Part shown: positions 47,508 to 57,206 of the stretch, piece after piece | Layout: each line of letters starts with the position of its first letter | Position numbering within the stretch: the first letter of the stretch is position 1 | From: Pseudoalteromonas sp. XI10 | GTDB lineage: Bacteria > Pseudomonadota > Gammaproteobacteria > Enterobacterales > Alteromonadaceae | DNA: 64,000 nt | Direction of reading: 5' to 3' | Assembly: GCF_001469895.1 (NCBI RefSeq) | Contig: NZ_LOPY01000052.1 | Coordinates: forward strand, 186,001 to 250,000 | The notes under the pieces: generated by a model | Told to the model about the DNA's origin: nothing | The model's database searches: none | Seen by the model: the letters and a program-made list of their open reading frames with translations, nothing else | Position numbers and translations under genes: made by a program

Positions 47508-47523
47508 CTGTATGGAAAACCAG
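47508..47523. promoter_or_regulatory. SOS box 2 (LexA operator)
   Basis: CTGT-ATGGAAAA-CCAG, one mismatch from CTGT-N8-ACAG, centred 25 bp after box 1 and four bases before the lexA start codon. Two boxes are also found at E. coli lexA. Confidence 0.8.
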
Positions 47524-47527
47524 TTGT

Positions 47528-48145
47528 ATGCGCCCATTAACTAAACGCCAATCGCAAATTTTAGAACTAATTAAAGTCTTTATTAAAGATACAGGCATGC
47601 CACCTACGCGTGCTGAAATAGCTCAAACATTGGGTTTTAAAAGTGCCAACGCTGCTGAAGAACACCTAAAAGCACTGGCAAAAAAAGGCATGATCAAAAT
47701 GAAGCCTGGGGCGAGTCGCGGTATTCAGTTAATTGAAGAAGATGAGCCAGAGCAACTAGGCTTACCTTTAATTGGCCGTGTTGCAGCTGGTGAACCTATT
47801 TTGGCGCAAGAGCATGTTGAAAGTCATTGCCAAGTTGATCCTTCATTATTTAAACCTGCAGCCGATTTCTTACTGCGTGTAAATGGCATGAGTATGAAAG
47901 ACATTGGTATTATGGATGGCGATTTGCTTGCAGTACATAGAACACAAGTTGCTGAAAATGGGCAAGTAGTTGTAGCTCGAGTCGATGAAGATGTAACAGT
48001 TAAGCGTCTAGAAAAAGCGGGTCGCAAAGTACTTTTACATGCTGAGAACGAAGAGTTTTCGCCTATTGAGGTTGACCTTGAGCATGAGTCGTTCAACATC
48101 GAGGGGTTAGCGGTAGGTGTTATTCGTAACGCTGACTGGATGTAA
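47528..48145 (+). CDS. lexA: LexA repressor
   Basis: SOS-response repressor, 205 aa. N-terminal winged helix ([28 protein letters not shown]). The self-cleavage site is Ala87-Gly88 in RVAAGEP; the catalytic Ser122 (NGMSMKDIG) and Lys159 (DVTVKRLEK) are intact, so it should respond to RecA. It is autoregulated through two SOS boxes. No other SOS gene is adjacent. Confidence 0.98.
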   Translation: MRPLTKRQSQILELIKVFIKDTGMPPTRAEIAQTLGFKSANAAEEHLKALAKKGMIKMKPGASRGIQLIEEDEPEQLGLPLIGRVAAGEPILAQEHVESHCQVDPSLFKPAADFLLRVNGMSMKDIGIMDGDLLAVHRTQVAENGQVVVARVDEDVTVKRLEKAGRKVLLHAENEEFSPIEVDLEHESFNIEGLAVGVIRNADWM

Positions 48146-48582
48146 ATGTTCCCAATTTGGTGCATCAAATTGACTCAATTTGGTGCGCCGCTGAAATTTT
48201 ACTACTTACTTAGGATTTGTGAATCCTTACTCTTCATTTAAAGCCTTATATGGCGCAGTTTTCCTCTCTTTTTATATTTCGTTCTTACTCCTAAACATTA
48301 AATAACGCGCTGATTATAGTTGTTATTTCTGCACCAAAATAAACATTTATTATCATTAAAACTTGCTTATTGGTCATTTTTTAACTAATTGGTTAATACA
48401 CTGTATTAACACCTAATTAATAAAAAGACACAAAAATGTGCGAGGTGTTAGTCAAAGGGTCGGTATCATAAGTGGGTCAAAATGATACGTAGTCGCTCTG
48501 AACAATAAGAAAAACGAATGGGCACCTTGTTGTATCGCCTTTTCGCTTTGCGTCTTGCAATAGCATCTAAAGGAGCCGTCAC
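48146..48582. other. 437-bp spacer between lexA and the cytochrome oxidase operon
   Basis: No credible ORF. Contains two copies of CAATTTGGTGC (48153-48163, 48176-48186), the second forming an 11-of-12 inverted repeat with the intervening GCATCAAATTGA; then AT-rich sequence; then an inverted repeat GTATCAT / ATGATAC (48463-48469, 48482-48488). The oxidase operon promoter should lie here. Confidence 0.55.
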
Positions 48583-49725
48583 ATGGGTAAACTGCGTTAC
48601 GCCTTGTGGCTTATATTGTTTGCACTTCCTGAGCTTGCATTGGCAAATAGCCAATACAATATGCGTAAAGGGGTGACCGATATAAGTAATAATGTTTATG
48701 AGTTACACATGACGATATTTATTATCTGCTGTGTAATCGGCATCATCGTATTTGCGGTGATGTTTTGGGCTTTAATACACCACCGTAAATCCAAAGGGGC
48801 CAAGCCTGCCCAATTTCATGAAAGTACAAAAGTTGAAATACTTTGGACTGCCATTCCATTTGTCATCTTAATCGCCATGGCTGTGCCTGCCACAAAAACA
48901 TTAATTGCCATGGAAGATGCCTCTAAAGCCGATATCACCATTAAAGTGACTGGCTCACAATGGAAGTGGCATTACGAGTACATGGGTGAAGACATTGCTT
49001 ATTACTCGATTCTATCTACTCCTAAAGATCAAATAGACAACCAAGCAGAGAAAACAGAGCATTATTTGCTTGAAGTAGATAAACCGCTAGTACTTCCTAT
49101 CAATAAAAAAGTTCGCTTTTTAATGACCTCAGACGATGTAATTCATTCGTGGTGGGTGCCTGATTTTGCGGTTAAAAAGGATGCAAATCCTGGGTTTATC
49201 AATGAAGCGTGGACACGTATTAACGAGCCAGGAGTATACCGTGGTCAATGTGCTGAGTTATGCGGTAAAGATCATGGCTTTATGCCTGTTGTGGTGAAAG
49301 CCTTACCTGAAGATGAATTTGCTAATTGGCTTGCAGATGCCAAGCAAGAAAAAGCCAATGCGGCCGCAGCAGATGCTGCTTTGCTTGATCAAACATTACC
49401 TAAAGAAGAGCTTATGGTCTTAGGTGAGCAAGTGTATATGGCAAGCTGTGCTGCATGCCACCAACCTACTGGTATGGGCTTACCGGGCGTTTTTCCAGCG
49501 CTTAAAGGCAGCCCGATTGTATTAGGTGATGTAAAAGATCACATAGATATCGTGTTACACGGTAAGCCTGGCACAGCAATGCAAGCGTTTGATAAACAGC
49601 TTTCAATTAAGCAACTTGCTGCGGTTATTACTTATAAGCGAAACGCGTGGGGTAATGATACCGGCGATGTTATCCAACCGAGTCAAATTCAAGCCGCGAT
49701 TGATGCAGCAGCGGAGGCGAACTAA
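48583..49725 (+). CDS. coxB: Cytochrome c oxidase subunit II with fused cytochrome c domain (caa3 type)
   Basis: A 380-aa subunit II. A signal peptide ([14 protein letters not shown]) is followed by two membrane helices, then the CuA cupredoxin domain ([15 protein letters not shown] and [14 protein letters not shown] give the ligands), then a class I cytochrome c domain with heme motif CAACH (289-293) and a distal methionine region (KPGTAMQAF). The fusion marks a caa3-type oxidase that takes electrons through its own heme. First gene of the cox operon. Confidence 0.96.
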   Translation: MGKLRYALWLILFALPELALANSQYNMRKGVTDISNNVYELHMTIFIICCVIGIIVFAVMFWALIHHRKSKGAKPAQFHESTKVEILWTAIPFVILIAMAVPATKTLIAMEDASKADITIKVTGSQWKWHYEYMGEDIAYYSILSTPKDQIDNQAEKTEHYLLEVDKPLVLPINKKVRFLMTSDDVIHSWWVPDFAVKKDANPGFINEAWTRINEPGVYRGQCAELCGKDHGFMPVVVKALPEDEFANWLADAKQEKANAAAADAALLDQTLPKEELMVLGEQVYMASCAACHQPTGMGLPGVFPALKGSPIVLGDVKDHIDIVLHGKPGTAMQAFDKQLSIKQLAAVITYKRNAWGNDTGDVIQPSQIQAAIDAAAEAN

Positions 49726-51320
49726 TGAGTAATGTTATTAACGAGCAAGCAACAGGGCATGCGCATCACGACCATCATCATCCAGCTAAAGGTTTTAAGC
49801 GCTGGCTATACACTACCAACCATAAAGACATTGGTAGTTTATACCTGATTTTTTCTCTAACTATGTTTTTAATTGGTGGAGCGATGGCAATGGTGATCCG
49901 CGCTGAATTGTTTCAGCCTGGATTACAGTTAGTCGACCCGCACTTTTTCAACCAAATGACTACCGTACATGGTTTGATCATGGTGTTTGGTGCTGTTATG
50001 CCTGCATTTACTGGGCTTGCAAACTGGATGGTACCTATGATGATAGGCGCGCCTGATATGGCCTTACCACGTATGAATAACTGGAGCTTTTGGATTTTGC
50101 CATTTGCATTTTTAATCCTATTGGCTTCGTTACTCATGCCTGGTGGTGGTCCTGCGTTTGGTTGGACTTTCTACGCACCTCTATCAACAACTTACAGCAA
50201 CGATAACACTGCACTTTTTGTGTTTGCCGTACATATCATGGGTATCAGCTCAATTATGGGGGCGATTAACGTTATCGTGACTATCGTCAACTTAAGAGCG
50301 CCGGGTATGACGTGGATGAAGCTGCCGCTATTTGTATGGACATGGTTAATCACTGCATTTTTGTTAATTGCTGTTATGCCAGTTCTAGCAGGGGCGGTCA
50401 CTATGGTGTTGACCGATAAATACTTTGCAACCAGCTTTTTTGATGCAGCTGGTGGGGGCGATCCTGTAATGTTCCAGCACATTTTCTGGTTCTTCGGTCA
50501 CCCCGAAGTGTACATCATGATTTTGCCGGCCTTTGGCATTATATCGACTATCGTACCGACCTTCTCGCGCAAAAAGCTATTTGGCTATGCCTCTATGGTG
50601 TATGCAACTTCATCGATTGCGCTGCTAAGTTTTATCGTTTGGGCACATCATATGTTTACCACAGGGATGCCTGTAGCAGGCGAGTTGTTCTTCATGTACG
50701 CCACCATGCTTATCTCGGTACCAACGGGCGTTAAAGTGTTTAACTGGGTGGCCACCATGTGGCGCGGTTCGATTAGCTTCGAAATTCCGATGATGTTCGC
50801 CATCGCCTTTATTGTGTTATTCACCTTAGGTGGTTTCTCTGGCTTGATGCTTGCGATTACACCAGCAGATTTTCAGTATCACGATACCTATTTTGTGGTG
50901 GCTCACTTCCATTATGTGCTTGTGACAGGGGCTGTGTTCTCAATTATGGCGGGGGCCTATTACTGGCTACCGAAATGGACTGGCAACATGTACAACGAAA
51001 CGCTGGCGAAATGGCATTTTTGGTTATCGCTAATCAGTGTCAACGTGTTGTTCTTCCCTATGCACTTTGTTGGCCTTGCTGGTATGCCACGTCGTATTCC
51101 TGATTATGCTCTGCAATTCGCTGACTTTAACGCCATTATCAGTATTGGTGGTTTTGCATTTGGCTTATCGCAACTGTTGTTTGTGTTGGTGGTATTTAAA
51201 TGTGCCAGAGGTGGCGAAAAGGCGCCAGCCAAAGTATGGGATGGAGCTGAAGGTTTAGAGTGGGAAGTCGATTCTCCAGCGCCTTATCACACCTTTGAAA
51301 CACCGCCGGAGATTAAGTAA
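49725..51320 (+). CDS. coxA: Cytochrome c oxidase subunit I
   Basis: Catalytic heme-copper oxidase subunit, 531 aa, 12 transmembrane helices. Heme a and heme a3/CuB ligands are visible in [28 protein letters not shown] (with the His-Tyr pair), WAHHMFTTG and HFHYVLVTG. An N-terminal histidine-rich stretch ([12 protein letters not shown]) precedes the first helix. It overlaps coxB by one base and ctaG by one base. Confidence 0.97.
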   Translation: MSNVINEQATGHAHHDHHHPAKGFKRWLYTTNHKDIGSLYLIFSLTMFLIGGAMAMVIRAELFQPGLQLVDPHFFNQMTTVHGLIMVFGAVMPAFTGLANWMVPMMIGAPDMALPRMNNWSFWILPFAFLILLASLLMPGGGPAFGWTFYAPLSTTYSNDNTALFVFAVHIMGISSIMGAINVIVTIVNLRAPGMTWMKLPLFVWTWLITAFLLIAVMPVLAGAVTMVLTDKYFATSFFDAAGGGDPVMFQHIFWFFGHPEVYIMILPAFGIISTIVPTFSRKKLFGYASMVYATSSIALLSFIVWAHHMFTTGMPVAGELFFMYATMLISVPTGVKVFNWVATMWRGSISFEIPMMFAIAFIVLFTLGGFSGLMLAITPADFQYHDTYFVVAHFHYVLVTGAVFSIMAGAYYWLPKWTGNMYNETLAKWHFWLSLISVNVLFFPMHFVGLAGMPRRIPDYALQFADFNAIISIGGFAFGLSQLLFVLVVFKCARGGEKAPAKVWDGAEGLEWEVDSPAPYHTFETPPEIK

Positions 51321-51850
51321 TGAACCATGCACCTTTGCTAAAAAAACTGCTGATTACATGCTTGCTCATGTTCGCATTTGCTTTTGCAATGGTGCCGCTT
51401 TACGACGTGTTTTGCGACGTTACAGGGTTGAATGGTAAGCCATCATTAGAAAAAGCGAGCGCGAGTGAATCAATAAATACACAGCGCCAAGTTGATGTCA
51501 GCTTTACCACTCACGCCCAAAGCGGCGCGCCATTTAAGGTGCAGTCTGAGCAATACAGCGTGGCGGTACAACCTGGTGCCATGCGTGAAGTTAAATTCTC
51601 TGCAAAGAACACCAGTAATGAAGACAAAGTCATGCAAGCAATTCCATCAGTATCACCGGGTAAAGCGGCAAAGTATTTACATAAAATCGCCTGTTTTTGC
51701 TTTGATCAGCAGCCAATGAAAGCCGGTGAAGAAATGGAATTTACCTTGTTGTTTTATGTTGATACTGAGTTACCCGACGATGTTGAGGAACTGACGTTGT
51801 CGTATACCGTGTTTGATATTAGCGGGCATGTTGTGGCTAAAAACGAATAA
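51320..51850 (+). CDS. ctaG: Cytochrome c oxidase assembly protein CtaG/Cox11
   Basis: Copper chaperone delivering CuB to subunit I. 176 aa, one N-terminal membrane helix (LLITCLLMFAFAFAMVPLYDVFC) and a periplasmic immunoglobulin-like domain with the copper motif CFCF in KIACFCFDQQ. The expected length and position between subunits I and III support the call. Confidence 0.96.
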   Translation: MNHAPLLKKLLITCLLMFAFAFAMVPLYDVFCDVTGLNGKPSLEKASASESINTQRQVDVSFTTHAQSGAPFKVQSEQYSVAVQPGAMREVKFSAKNTSNEDKVMQAIPSVSPGKAAKYLHKIACFCFDQQPMKAGEEMEFTLLFYVDTELPDDVEELTLSYTVFDISGHVVAKNE

Positions 51851-51887
51851 AAGCCGCCAAGCTAATTGCTAATTGGGAGCAAACAAA

Positions 51888-52763
51888 ATGAATCAAAATT
51901 ATGAAAAATACTATGTTCCAGCCGAGAGTCCTTGGCCCATAGTTGGCGCCATCGCGATGTTTTTAATTGCTGTCGGTGCTGGTTTAACTGTGATGCAAGT
52001 AAGTGGTGAGGGCAGTAGTGGCCAGTATGTCTTGTATCTAGGCATTGCCATATTAATTTATATGGTTTTTAGCTGGTTTAGAAACGTTATTGAAGAGTCT
52101 CATAAAGGGCTTTACTCAGCACAAATGGACCGCTCATTCAGACAAGGTATGAGCTGGTTCATATTCTCTGAGGTTATGTTCTTTATGGCGTTTTTTGGCG
52201 CTCTTTTTTACGCTCGAATGATTTCAGTGCCTTGGCTTGGTGGCGCTGGTAATAACGCTATGACCAATGAAGTGCTCTGGCCAACTTTTGAAGCCGTATG
52301 GCCGCTATTAACTACGCCAGCGGGCGAGACCACTCAGGCTATGGGCTGGCAAGGTCTACCTCTGATCAACACGCTTATTCTGCTTACCTCATCGGTCACA
52401 ATTCACTTTGCTCATGTTGCTATTGAAAACAATAAGCGCGGCGCTCTAAAGGTATTTTTATCTTTAACTGTGCTATTAGGTGTGATTTTCCTTGGCTTAC
52501 AAGTTTACGAGTATATGCATGCATACCAAGATTTAGGTTTGACTTTAGATGCGGGCGTTTATGGGAATACATTTTTCTTGTTAACGGGCTTTCACGGTAT
52601 GCACGTGACACTTGGCACCATTATTTTATTTGTGGTGCTACTAAGAATTTTTAAAGGCCACTTCACGAGTGAAAAGCACTTTGCCTTTCAAGCGGCTGCT
52701 TGGTATTGGCACTTTGTTGATGTGGTGTGGTTGTGTTTATTTGTGTTTGTGTACGTGCTGTAG
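51888..52763 (+). CDS. coxC: Cytochrome c oxidase subunit III
   Basis: A 291-aa, seven-helix subunit III. Helix segments GMSWFIFSEVMFFMAFFGALFY and AAAWYWHFVDVVWLCLFVFVYVL, and the conserved GFHGMHVTLG, identify it. The start is the ATG at 51888 with GGGAG upstream, five codons downstream of an in-frame earlier start. Its last 101 bases overlap an opposite-strand gene. Confidence 0.96.
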   Translation: MNQNYEKYYVPAESPWPIVGAIAMFLIAVGAGLTVMQVSGEGSSGQYVLYLGIAILIYMVFSWFRNVIEESHKGLYSAQMDRSFRQGMSWFIFSEVMFFMAFFGALFYARMISVPWLGGAGNNAMTNEVLWPTFEAVWPLLTTPAGETTQAMGWQGLPLINTLILLTSSVTIHFAHVAIENNKRGALKVFLSLTVLLGVIFLGLQVYEYMHAYQDLGLTLDAGVYGNTFFLLTGFHGMHVTLGTIILFVVLLRIFKGHFTSEKHFAFQAAAWYWHFVDVVWLCLFVFVYVL

Positions 52764-52974
52764 CTTTGTGAAGCGGCGACGGGTTGGTGTGAATATAGCC
52801 TAATTTCATTGCGGCAATGATGAGCACCAGCACAATACCTGAAAACAGCACTCGACGACCTAAGTAATGCGACATCGGTTTCGAGTGCTCTTTTGCTGAC
52901 ATCATCACAAACAACGCTCTAAATAGGTTGAACAGAATATAAAGTAATAACAAAACAATAATGATTTTAATCAT
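52663..52974 (-). CDS. DUF2909 twin-transmembrane protein
   Basis: A 103-aa protein opening with a membrane helix (IKIIIVLLLLYILFNLFRALFVM), a short KEHSKPMSHYLGRR loop and a second helix (VLFSGIVLVLIIAAMKLGYI): the DUF2909 pattern found near cox genes in gammaproteobacteria. Usual members end soon after the second helix; here about 34 polar residues extend into DNA antisense to coxC. It starts 15 bases from the divergent SURF1 gene. Role unknown, perhaps in oxidase assembly. Confidence 0.78.
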   Translation of the reverse strand: MIKIIIVLLLLYILFNLFRALFVMMSAKEHSKPMSHYLGRRVLFSGIVLVLIIAAMKLGYIHTNPSPLHKATARTQTQINTTTPHQQSANTKQPLERQSAFHS

Positions 52975-52988
52975 ATTAGGTATTCCAA

Positions 52989-53738
52989 ATGCAGTTAATT
53001 TTATGGCGTAAACAAAAGCTTAGCTCAATTATCGCAATTTGCGTTGTGATACTTGCAGTGCTTATTTGTTTACGACTAAGCGTTTGGCAATACCAGCGAG
53101 GCGAGCAAAAACAGCAGCAACTAAGCCAGTTAGCCGTTTCGAAAGAGCAAGGAGTTTTGAGCTGGCAAGAGCTACAAAATTTACCTAGAGAGCTGAATAA
53201 AACGGGCTTGCAAGTCAAGGTCTCAGGCGAGGTAAATGAACAACAGTACTGGCTTCTTGATAATCAAATTTATCAGGGGCAAGTGGGTTATGACTTACTG
53301 GTAGCGATGACAATTGCAGGTGAAACCGCGCCTTTAATCGTTAACTTTGGTTGGCTAAAAGCTCCAACAAACCGTAGCCAGTTGCCAACCGTTGTGTGGC
53401 CAGAATCAACAAGCTTTACGGCTACTGTGCAATTGAAACAAGGCAACTTACAAGGCTTCACACTTGCCGATGAGATTGGTGCAGAGCAAGGCTGGCCTAA
53501 GCGTATTCAAGGCATCGATTTAGCAATTTTTAGTGCTCAATTAGCAAAGCCCTTACAAGACTTTATTGGTTATCGCAATGAAGCAGATGGTATTGCAACC
53601 CCGCATTACCAGAGTGTCGTGATGGGGCCAGATAAACATTACGCCTATGCCGTGCAGTGGTTATTAATCGGCTTAGCGTGTGTAGTTATTGCTTATTTTG
53701 CGATGAGAAGGAGAGGTTATGAAAATAAACCCGCTTAG
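52989..53738 (+). CDS. SURF1 family oxidase assembly protein
   Basis: A 249-aa membrane protein, one helix at each end and a periplasmic middle, as in SURF1/Shy1: LRLSVWQYQRGEQK near the N-terminus, WLLDNQIYQGQVGYDLLVAM, VNFGWLKAP, and AYAVQWLLIGLACVVIAY at the end. It helps insert heme a into subunit I. Its end overlaps the next gene by 20 bases. Confidence 0.93.
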   Translation: MQLILWRKQKLSSIIAICVVILAVLICLRLSVWQYQRGEQKQQQLSQLAVSKEQGVLSWQELQNLPRELNKTGLQVKVSGEVNEQQYWLLDNQIYQGQVGYDLLVAMTIAGETAPLIVNFGWLKAPTNRSQLPTVVWPESTSFTATVQLKQGNLQGFTLADEIGAEQGWPKRIQGIDLAIFSAQLAKPLQDFIGYRNEADGIATPHYQSVVMGPDKHYAYAVQWLLIGLACVVIAYFAMRRRGYENKPA

Positions 53739-54213
53739 TTTATTCGTTTTATGCTGTTTTGTGCCGCTGGCACTTGCTTATGCAGCATTAAAGCTTGAGT
53801 GGTTACCGAGTGGTTCGAGTAATCATGGTGAGCTTTTAAGCGAAGAAGTTAAATTAGCTGATTGGCAACAAGGCGATCCCAAACAATGGACAATTGCGCT
53901 TAATTATCCAAAAGAGTGCAGTGAAGTTTGTGCAAACCAATTAGCCAGTCTAGATAACCTATATGTCGCTTTAGGTAAAAATCAGCAAAAAGTGGATGTG
54001 GCGGTACTGACAAATCAACAGCAGGTATCGGCAAATTGGCGTCAACTAGCAGTAAGTCCTGCGCTCAAAGCGGGAGACTTATATTTGGTTGATCACATGG
54101 GCTTAGTGGTTTTGCATTACCCCTACACGGCTGAGCCAGAACAAAACAGACTTATTCAAAAAGGCTTACTTAAAGACTTAAAGAAACTACTTAACTATGC
54201 GCGTTCAAGTTAA
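53719..54213 (+). CDS. Membrane-anchored thioredoxin-fold-like protein of the cox cluster
   Basis: A 164-aa protein with an N-terminal helix (LSLFVLCCFVPLALAYAAL) and a periplasmic domain carrying a CxxxC pair (C67, C71 in KECSEVCANQ), like the copper-binding pair of SCO proteins. LYLVDHMGLVVLHYPY resembles the SCO end region but the usual histidine is shifted. It is probably an accessory factor for oxidase maturation; no precise function is assigned. It is translated with SURF1 by overlap. Confidence 0.75.
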   Translation: MKINPLSLFVLCCFVPLALAYAALKLEWLPSGSSNHGELLSEEVKLADWQQGDPKQWTIALNYPKECSEVCANQLASLDNLYVALGKNQQKVDVAVLTNQQQVSANWRQLAVSPALKAGDLYLVDHMGLVVLHYPYTAEPEQNRLIQKGLLKDLKKLLNYARSS

Positions 54214-54233
54214 ACCTCATTAAGGGGATAAAG

Positions 54234-55223
54234 ATGTATAAAAATTATAAATATTTAGTCTTAATTACGGTTTTCTTCTCTATCTTAGTTGTTGGGCTTG
54301 GTGCTTATACACGGCTGAGTGATGCTGGACTTGGCTGCCCTGACTGGCCTGGGTGCTATGGATTTTTAACCGTGCCAAAACATGAAACCGCTCTGTTACA
54401 TGTTGAACAAAACTACCCTGATATGATGTTTGAAGCAGCAAAAGCTTGGAAAGAAATGATCCATCGCTATTTTGCCGGTGCCCTTGGTCTATTAATTTTA
54501 GCTTTGTTTGTTTTTGCATTTTTAAAGCGCCAATATCCAAATACGCCGGTTAAATTGCCATTAGCACTATTATTGCTGGTGATCTTCCAAGCCGTATTGG
54601 GCATGTGGACTGTCACTATGAATCTACAGCCTTTGATTGTTATGGGGCATTTGCTCGGCGGCTTTAGCATTTTGTCGTTGCTGTTTTTATTGTATCTACG
54701 TTTAAAAACCGAACCTGTAGTTAGCAGTGATAGCGGCGCAAAGCCATATTACCGGTTAGCGCTGGTGGGCTTGGTGGTGCTAATACTGCAAATTGCATTG
54801 GGTGGCTGGCTTGCAGCTAATTACGCCGCTCCGCATTGTAATGGCTTACCGCTGTGTAGTTACGGACAACCGTTTTCTTTGAAGAGCGTTTTTCAATTGC
54901 CGCTCGAGCATAGTACCTATGAATATGGTGTGTTATCTCAGCAAGCGCGTATGTCTATTCACTTACTGCATCGTATTTGGGCGCTGGTTACTTGTGTGGT
55001 GTTAGCGCTGATCATGTGGCGCATATATTCACGCTGTTACTCTCGAAAAATTAAGCACTGCACAGTCACTGTATTAGTCGCTTTGTTGTGCCAAATCTGT
55101 TTAGGCCTAGCTGTTGTGCACTGGCACTTCCCATTAAGTGTTGCGCTTGCGCACAACCTAATGGCCGCATTGTTACTGCTTAGCATGGTAAGACTATGCT
55201 TCCACTTAAAAATAAGAACCTAG
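54234..55223 (+). CDS. ctaA: Heme A synthase (CtaA/COX15)
   Basis: Converts heme O to heme A for the oxidase. 329 aa with eight membrane helices. Typical segments are GAYTRLSDAGLGCPDWPGC, KEMIHRYFAGALGLLILAL and SIHLLHRIWALV, which hold the heme-binding histidines. Positioned between the SURF1 block and ctaB. Confidence 0.96.
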   Translation: MYKNYKYLVLITVFFSILVVGLGAYTRLSDAGLGCPDWPGCYGFLTVPKHETALLHVEQNYPDMMFEAAKAWKEMIHRYFAGALGLLILALFVFAFLKRQYPNTPVKLPLALLLLVIFQAVLGMWTVTMNLQPLIVMGHLLGGFSILSLLFLLYLRLKTEPVVSSDSGAKPYYRLALVGLVVLILQIALGGWLAANYAAPHCNGLPLCSYGQPFSLKSVFQLPLEHSTYEYGVLSQQARMSIHLLHRIWALVTCVVLALIMWRIYSRCYSRKIKHCTVTVLVALLCQICLGLAVVHWHFPLSVALAHNLMAALLLLSMVRLCFHLKIRT

Positions 55224-55232
55224 GAGGCTGTG

Positions 55233-56141
55233 ATGGCATTATTACTAAGCTCAGAAAAATCACTATTTATTCAAAGCTCAGAGTTACTTAAAGATTACTT
55301 AGCTATCAGTAAGTTTAAAGTAGTTGCTATGCTTGTACTAACTGCTTGGGTTGGTTTGGCATTGGCTCCCGATGTTGGGCGAGGGATATTTGTGCAGCTT
55401 GCAAGTTTGCTAGGCATTGGCTTGCTGTCGGCTGCTGCTGCCGTGATCAATCATGTTGTTGATAGTGAAATCGACAGTAAAATGGCACGTACACGTCATC
55501 GTCCTGTGGCAAAAGGTCGGCTCAGTAAACAACATGCTTTGAGCTTTGCTGCGACTATTGGTGTGCTAGGTTTTGTTATGCTTATGGTATGGGCGAATAC
55601 ACTCACAGCCATTCTTACTTTGTTTGCGCTTGTCGGCTATGCCTTTATTTACACCTCATTTTTAAAGCGTGCTACACCGCAAAATATTGTTATTGGTGGT
55701 TTGGCTGGTGCTATGCCACCCCTGTTAGGGTGGGTGTCTGAAACAGGCCATATGGCTGCGGCTCCTTGGCTGTTAGTGATGATTATATTTACTTGGACCC
55801 CACCACATTTTTGGGCATTAGCGATTGCACGTAAAAGCGATTATGAGCGGGCAAAAATTCCTATGTTGCCTGTTACTCACGGTATCGAATTTTGTAAAAC
55901 TTGCGTTGTTGGCTACAGCATTTTGCTTGCTTTGGTATGTGTGTTGCCTTATTTAATTGGCATGTCAGGGCTAATTTACTTACTAGGAGCAAGCGCTTTA
56001 AACGCGATATTCATTTATAAAGCGTTAAAACTAAAAATTGCCCCAAAAGATGATACAGCAATGGACTTATTTCGTTTTTCAATCGTGCATTTAATGCTAC
56101 TCTTTATCGCCTTATTCATTGATAAATGGTTAGTTTTATGA
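55233..56141 (+). CDS. ctaB: Protoheme IX farnesyltransferase (heme O synthase)
   Basis: Adds the farnesyl tail to protoheme, the step before CtaA. A 302-aa UbiA-family membrane prenyltransferase; motif NHVVDSEIDSKMARTRHRP is the substrate-binding aspartate-rich site, and AIARKSDYERAKIPMLPVTHG is the second. The start is the ATG at 55233 behind TAGGAGG. Its end overlaps the SCO gene (ATGA). Also called cyoE. Confidence 0.96.
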   Translation: MALLLSSEKSLFIQSSELLKDYLAISKFKVVAMLVLTAWVGLALAPDVGRGIFVQLASLLGIGLLSAAAAVINHVVDSEIDSKMARTRHRPVAKGRLSKQHALSFAATIGVLGFVMLMVWANTLTAILTLFALVGYAFIYTSFLKRATPQNIVIGGLAGAMPPLLGWVSETGHMAAAPWLLVMIIFTWTPPHFWALAIARKSDYERAKIPMLPVTHGIEFCKTCVVGYSILLALVCVLPYLIGMSGLIYLLGASALNAIFIYKALKLKIAPKDDTAMDLFRFSIVHLMLLFIALFIDKWLVL

Positions 56142-56755
56142 CGCGAATCGTCGCTTTTTTATGTTTCAGTGCGGTATTGTTTGTAACCGGTTGTGGTAAA
56201 AACAACACCGCTCCTGAAGTCGAAGCACTGGTTTATGAGCAAGCAAAGCCGATTAGTCCGTTTTTATTAACCGATCAACATGGTGCACCCGCTGATAACA
56301 GTCAGTTTATGGGGCATTGGAATTTGGTCTTTTTAGGCTACACCAGTTGCCCTGATATATGTCCAATGACATTGGCGAAACTAACGGCAGTACAAAAGCA
56401 GTTAAGCCAAAATTACAAAGTGCAGGTATGGTTTGTTGCTGTTGACCCAAAGCGTGATACAACCGAAAAACGCAAAGCCTACATTGATTATTTTAATCCT
56501 GATTTTCTTGCAGTATCGGGCCCACACAAACAGCTTTTTCCATTTGTCAGAGAGCTTGGCTTAATTTACGCAATTAATGATAGTGATGAGCAAGAATATG
56601 CCGTTGATCATAGCGCGTCAGTAGTGATGGTTGATGGCGATGGCTCGGTACGTGCGATTTTTAAGCCTGAATTTAAACAAGGCAGCGTGCCATTAATAAA
56701 TGCCACAACTTTGACTGAAGAGTTCAAAAAAATAGCAGATTATTACGCAAAGTAA
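56138..56755 (+). CDS. SCO1/SenC family copper-delivery lipoprotein
   Basis: Delivers copper to the CuA site of subunit II. 205 aa from the ATG at 56138; a lipobox VTGC (Cys19) anchors it. The copper site is C71/C75 in TSCPDICPM with a histidine in VDHSASVVMVDGDG. It closes the cox operon and is overlapped by four bases with ctaB. Confidence 0.94.
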   Translation: MTRIVAFLCFSAVLFVTGCGKNNTAPEVEALVYEQAKPISPFLLTDQHGAPADNSQFMGHWNLVFLGYTSCPDICPMTLAKLTAVQKQLSQNYKVQVWFVAVDPKRDTTEKRKAYIDYFNPDFLAVSGPHKQLFPFVRELGLIYAINDSDEQEYAVDHSASVVMVDGDGSVRAIFKPEFKQGSVPLINATTLTEEFKKIADYYAK

Positions 56756-56924
56756 ATTTTCTTGGTTAAGGGAGTCATTTTCAGCAAAAGAAAAGCTTCC
56801 TTTTTTGATATAAATGTCTAAGCTACTAAAAAATTTTACTATTTTTTGATTCAAATTATGGCATTTTTATTTAGTCAGTCTAAGCTTTTGTTATGAATTG
56901 TTTAAAGCAGGGAAGGTATAAGTA

Positions 56925-57197
56925 ATGTTAAAGCTCCCTACAGAATTAGCTATTAGTCAGGTCGAAACACTCCATCAAGATTTGCTACAAGAGTTGTCAG
57001 CAAATGATGATATCTGTCTGGATATCAGTGAAGTGAACCGTGCTGACACAGCATCAATTCAGCTTTTATGTGCATTACAGAAGCATTTGCTTTCGGTGCA
57101 ACACAAAATTATTTGGGTTGGCGAGAGTAAGCCGTTGCAACAGGCAATTAATAGTTTGGGCTTAAGCCATTATCTTGTGCTTGAGAATGCCAATTAA
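56925..57197 (+). CDS. STAS-domain protein of the chemotaxis cluster
   Basis: A 90-aa STAS domain (ISQVETLHQDLLQEL, ICLDISEVNRADTASIQLLCALQK). In anti-sigma antagonists the position D-S/T is phosphorylated; here ADTASIQ keeps serine/threonine residues that could play that role. Its position as first gene of a che operon recalls similar arrangements in Vibrio and Pseudomonas; it may regulate or tether the array. Ten bases before cheY. Confidence 0.85.
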   Translation: MLKLPTELAISQVETLHQDLLQELSANDDICLDISEVNRADTASIQLLCALQKHLLSVQHKIIWVGESKPLQQAINSLGLSHYLVLENAN

Positions 57198-57206
57198 GAG
57201 GTTTTT

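Noticed and set aside
56767-56806. Terminator after the SCO gene
   Set aside because: A T run is present but the stem (AAGGGAG with CTTCCTT) is weak and the loop long.
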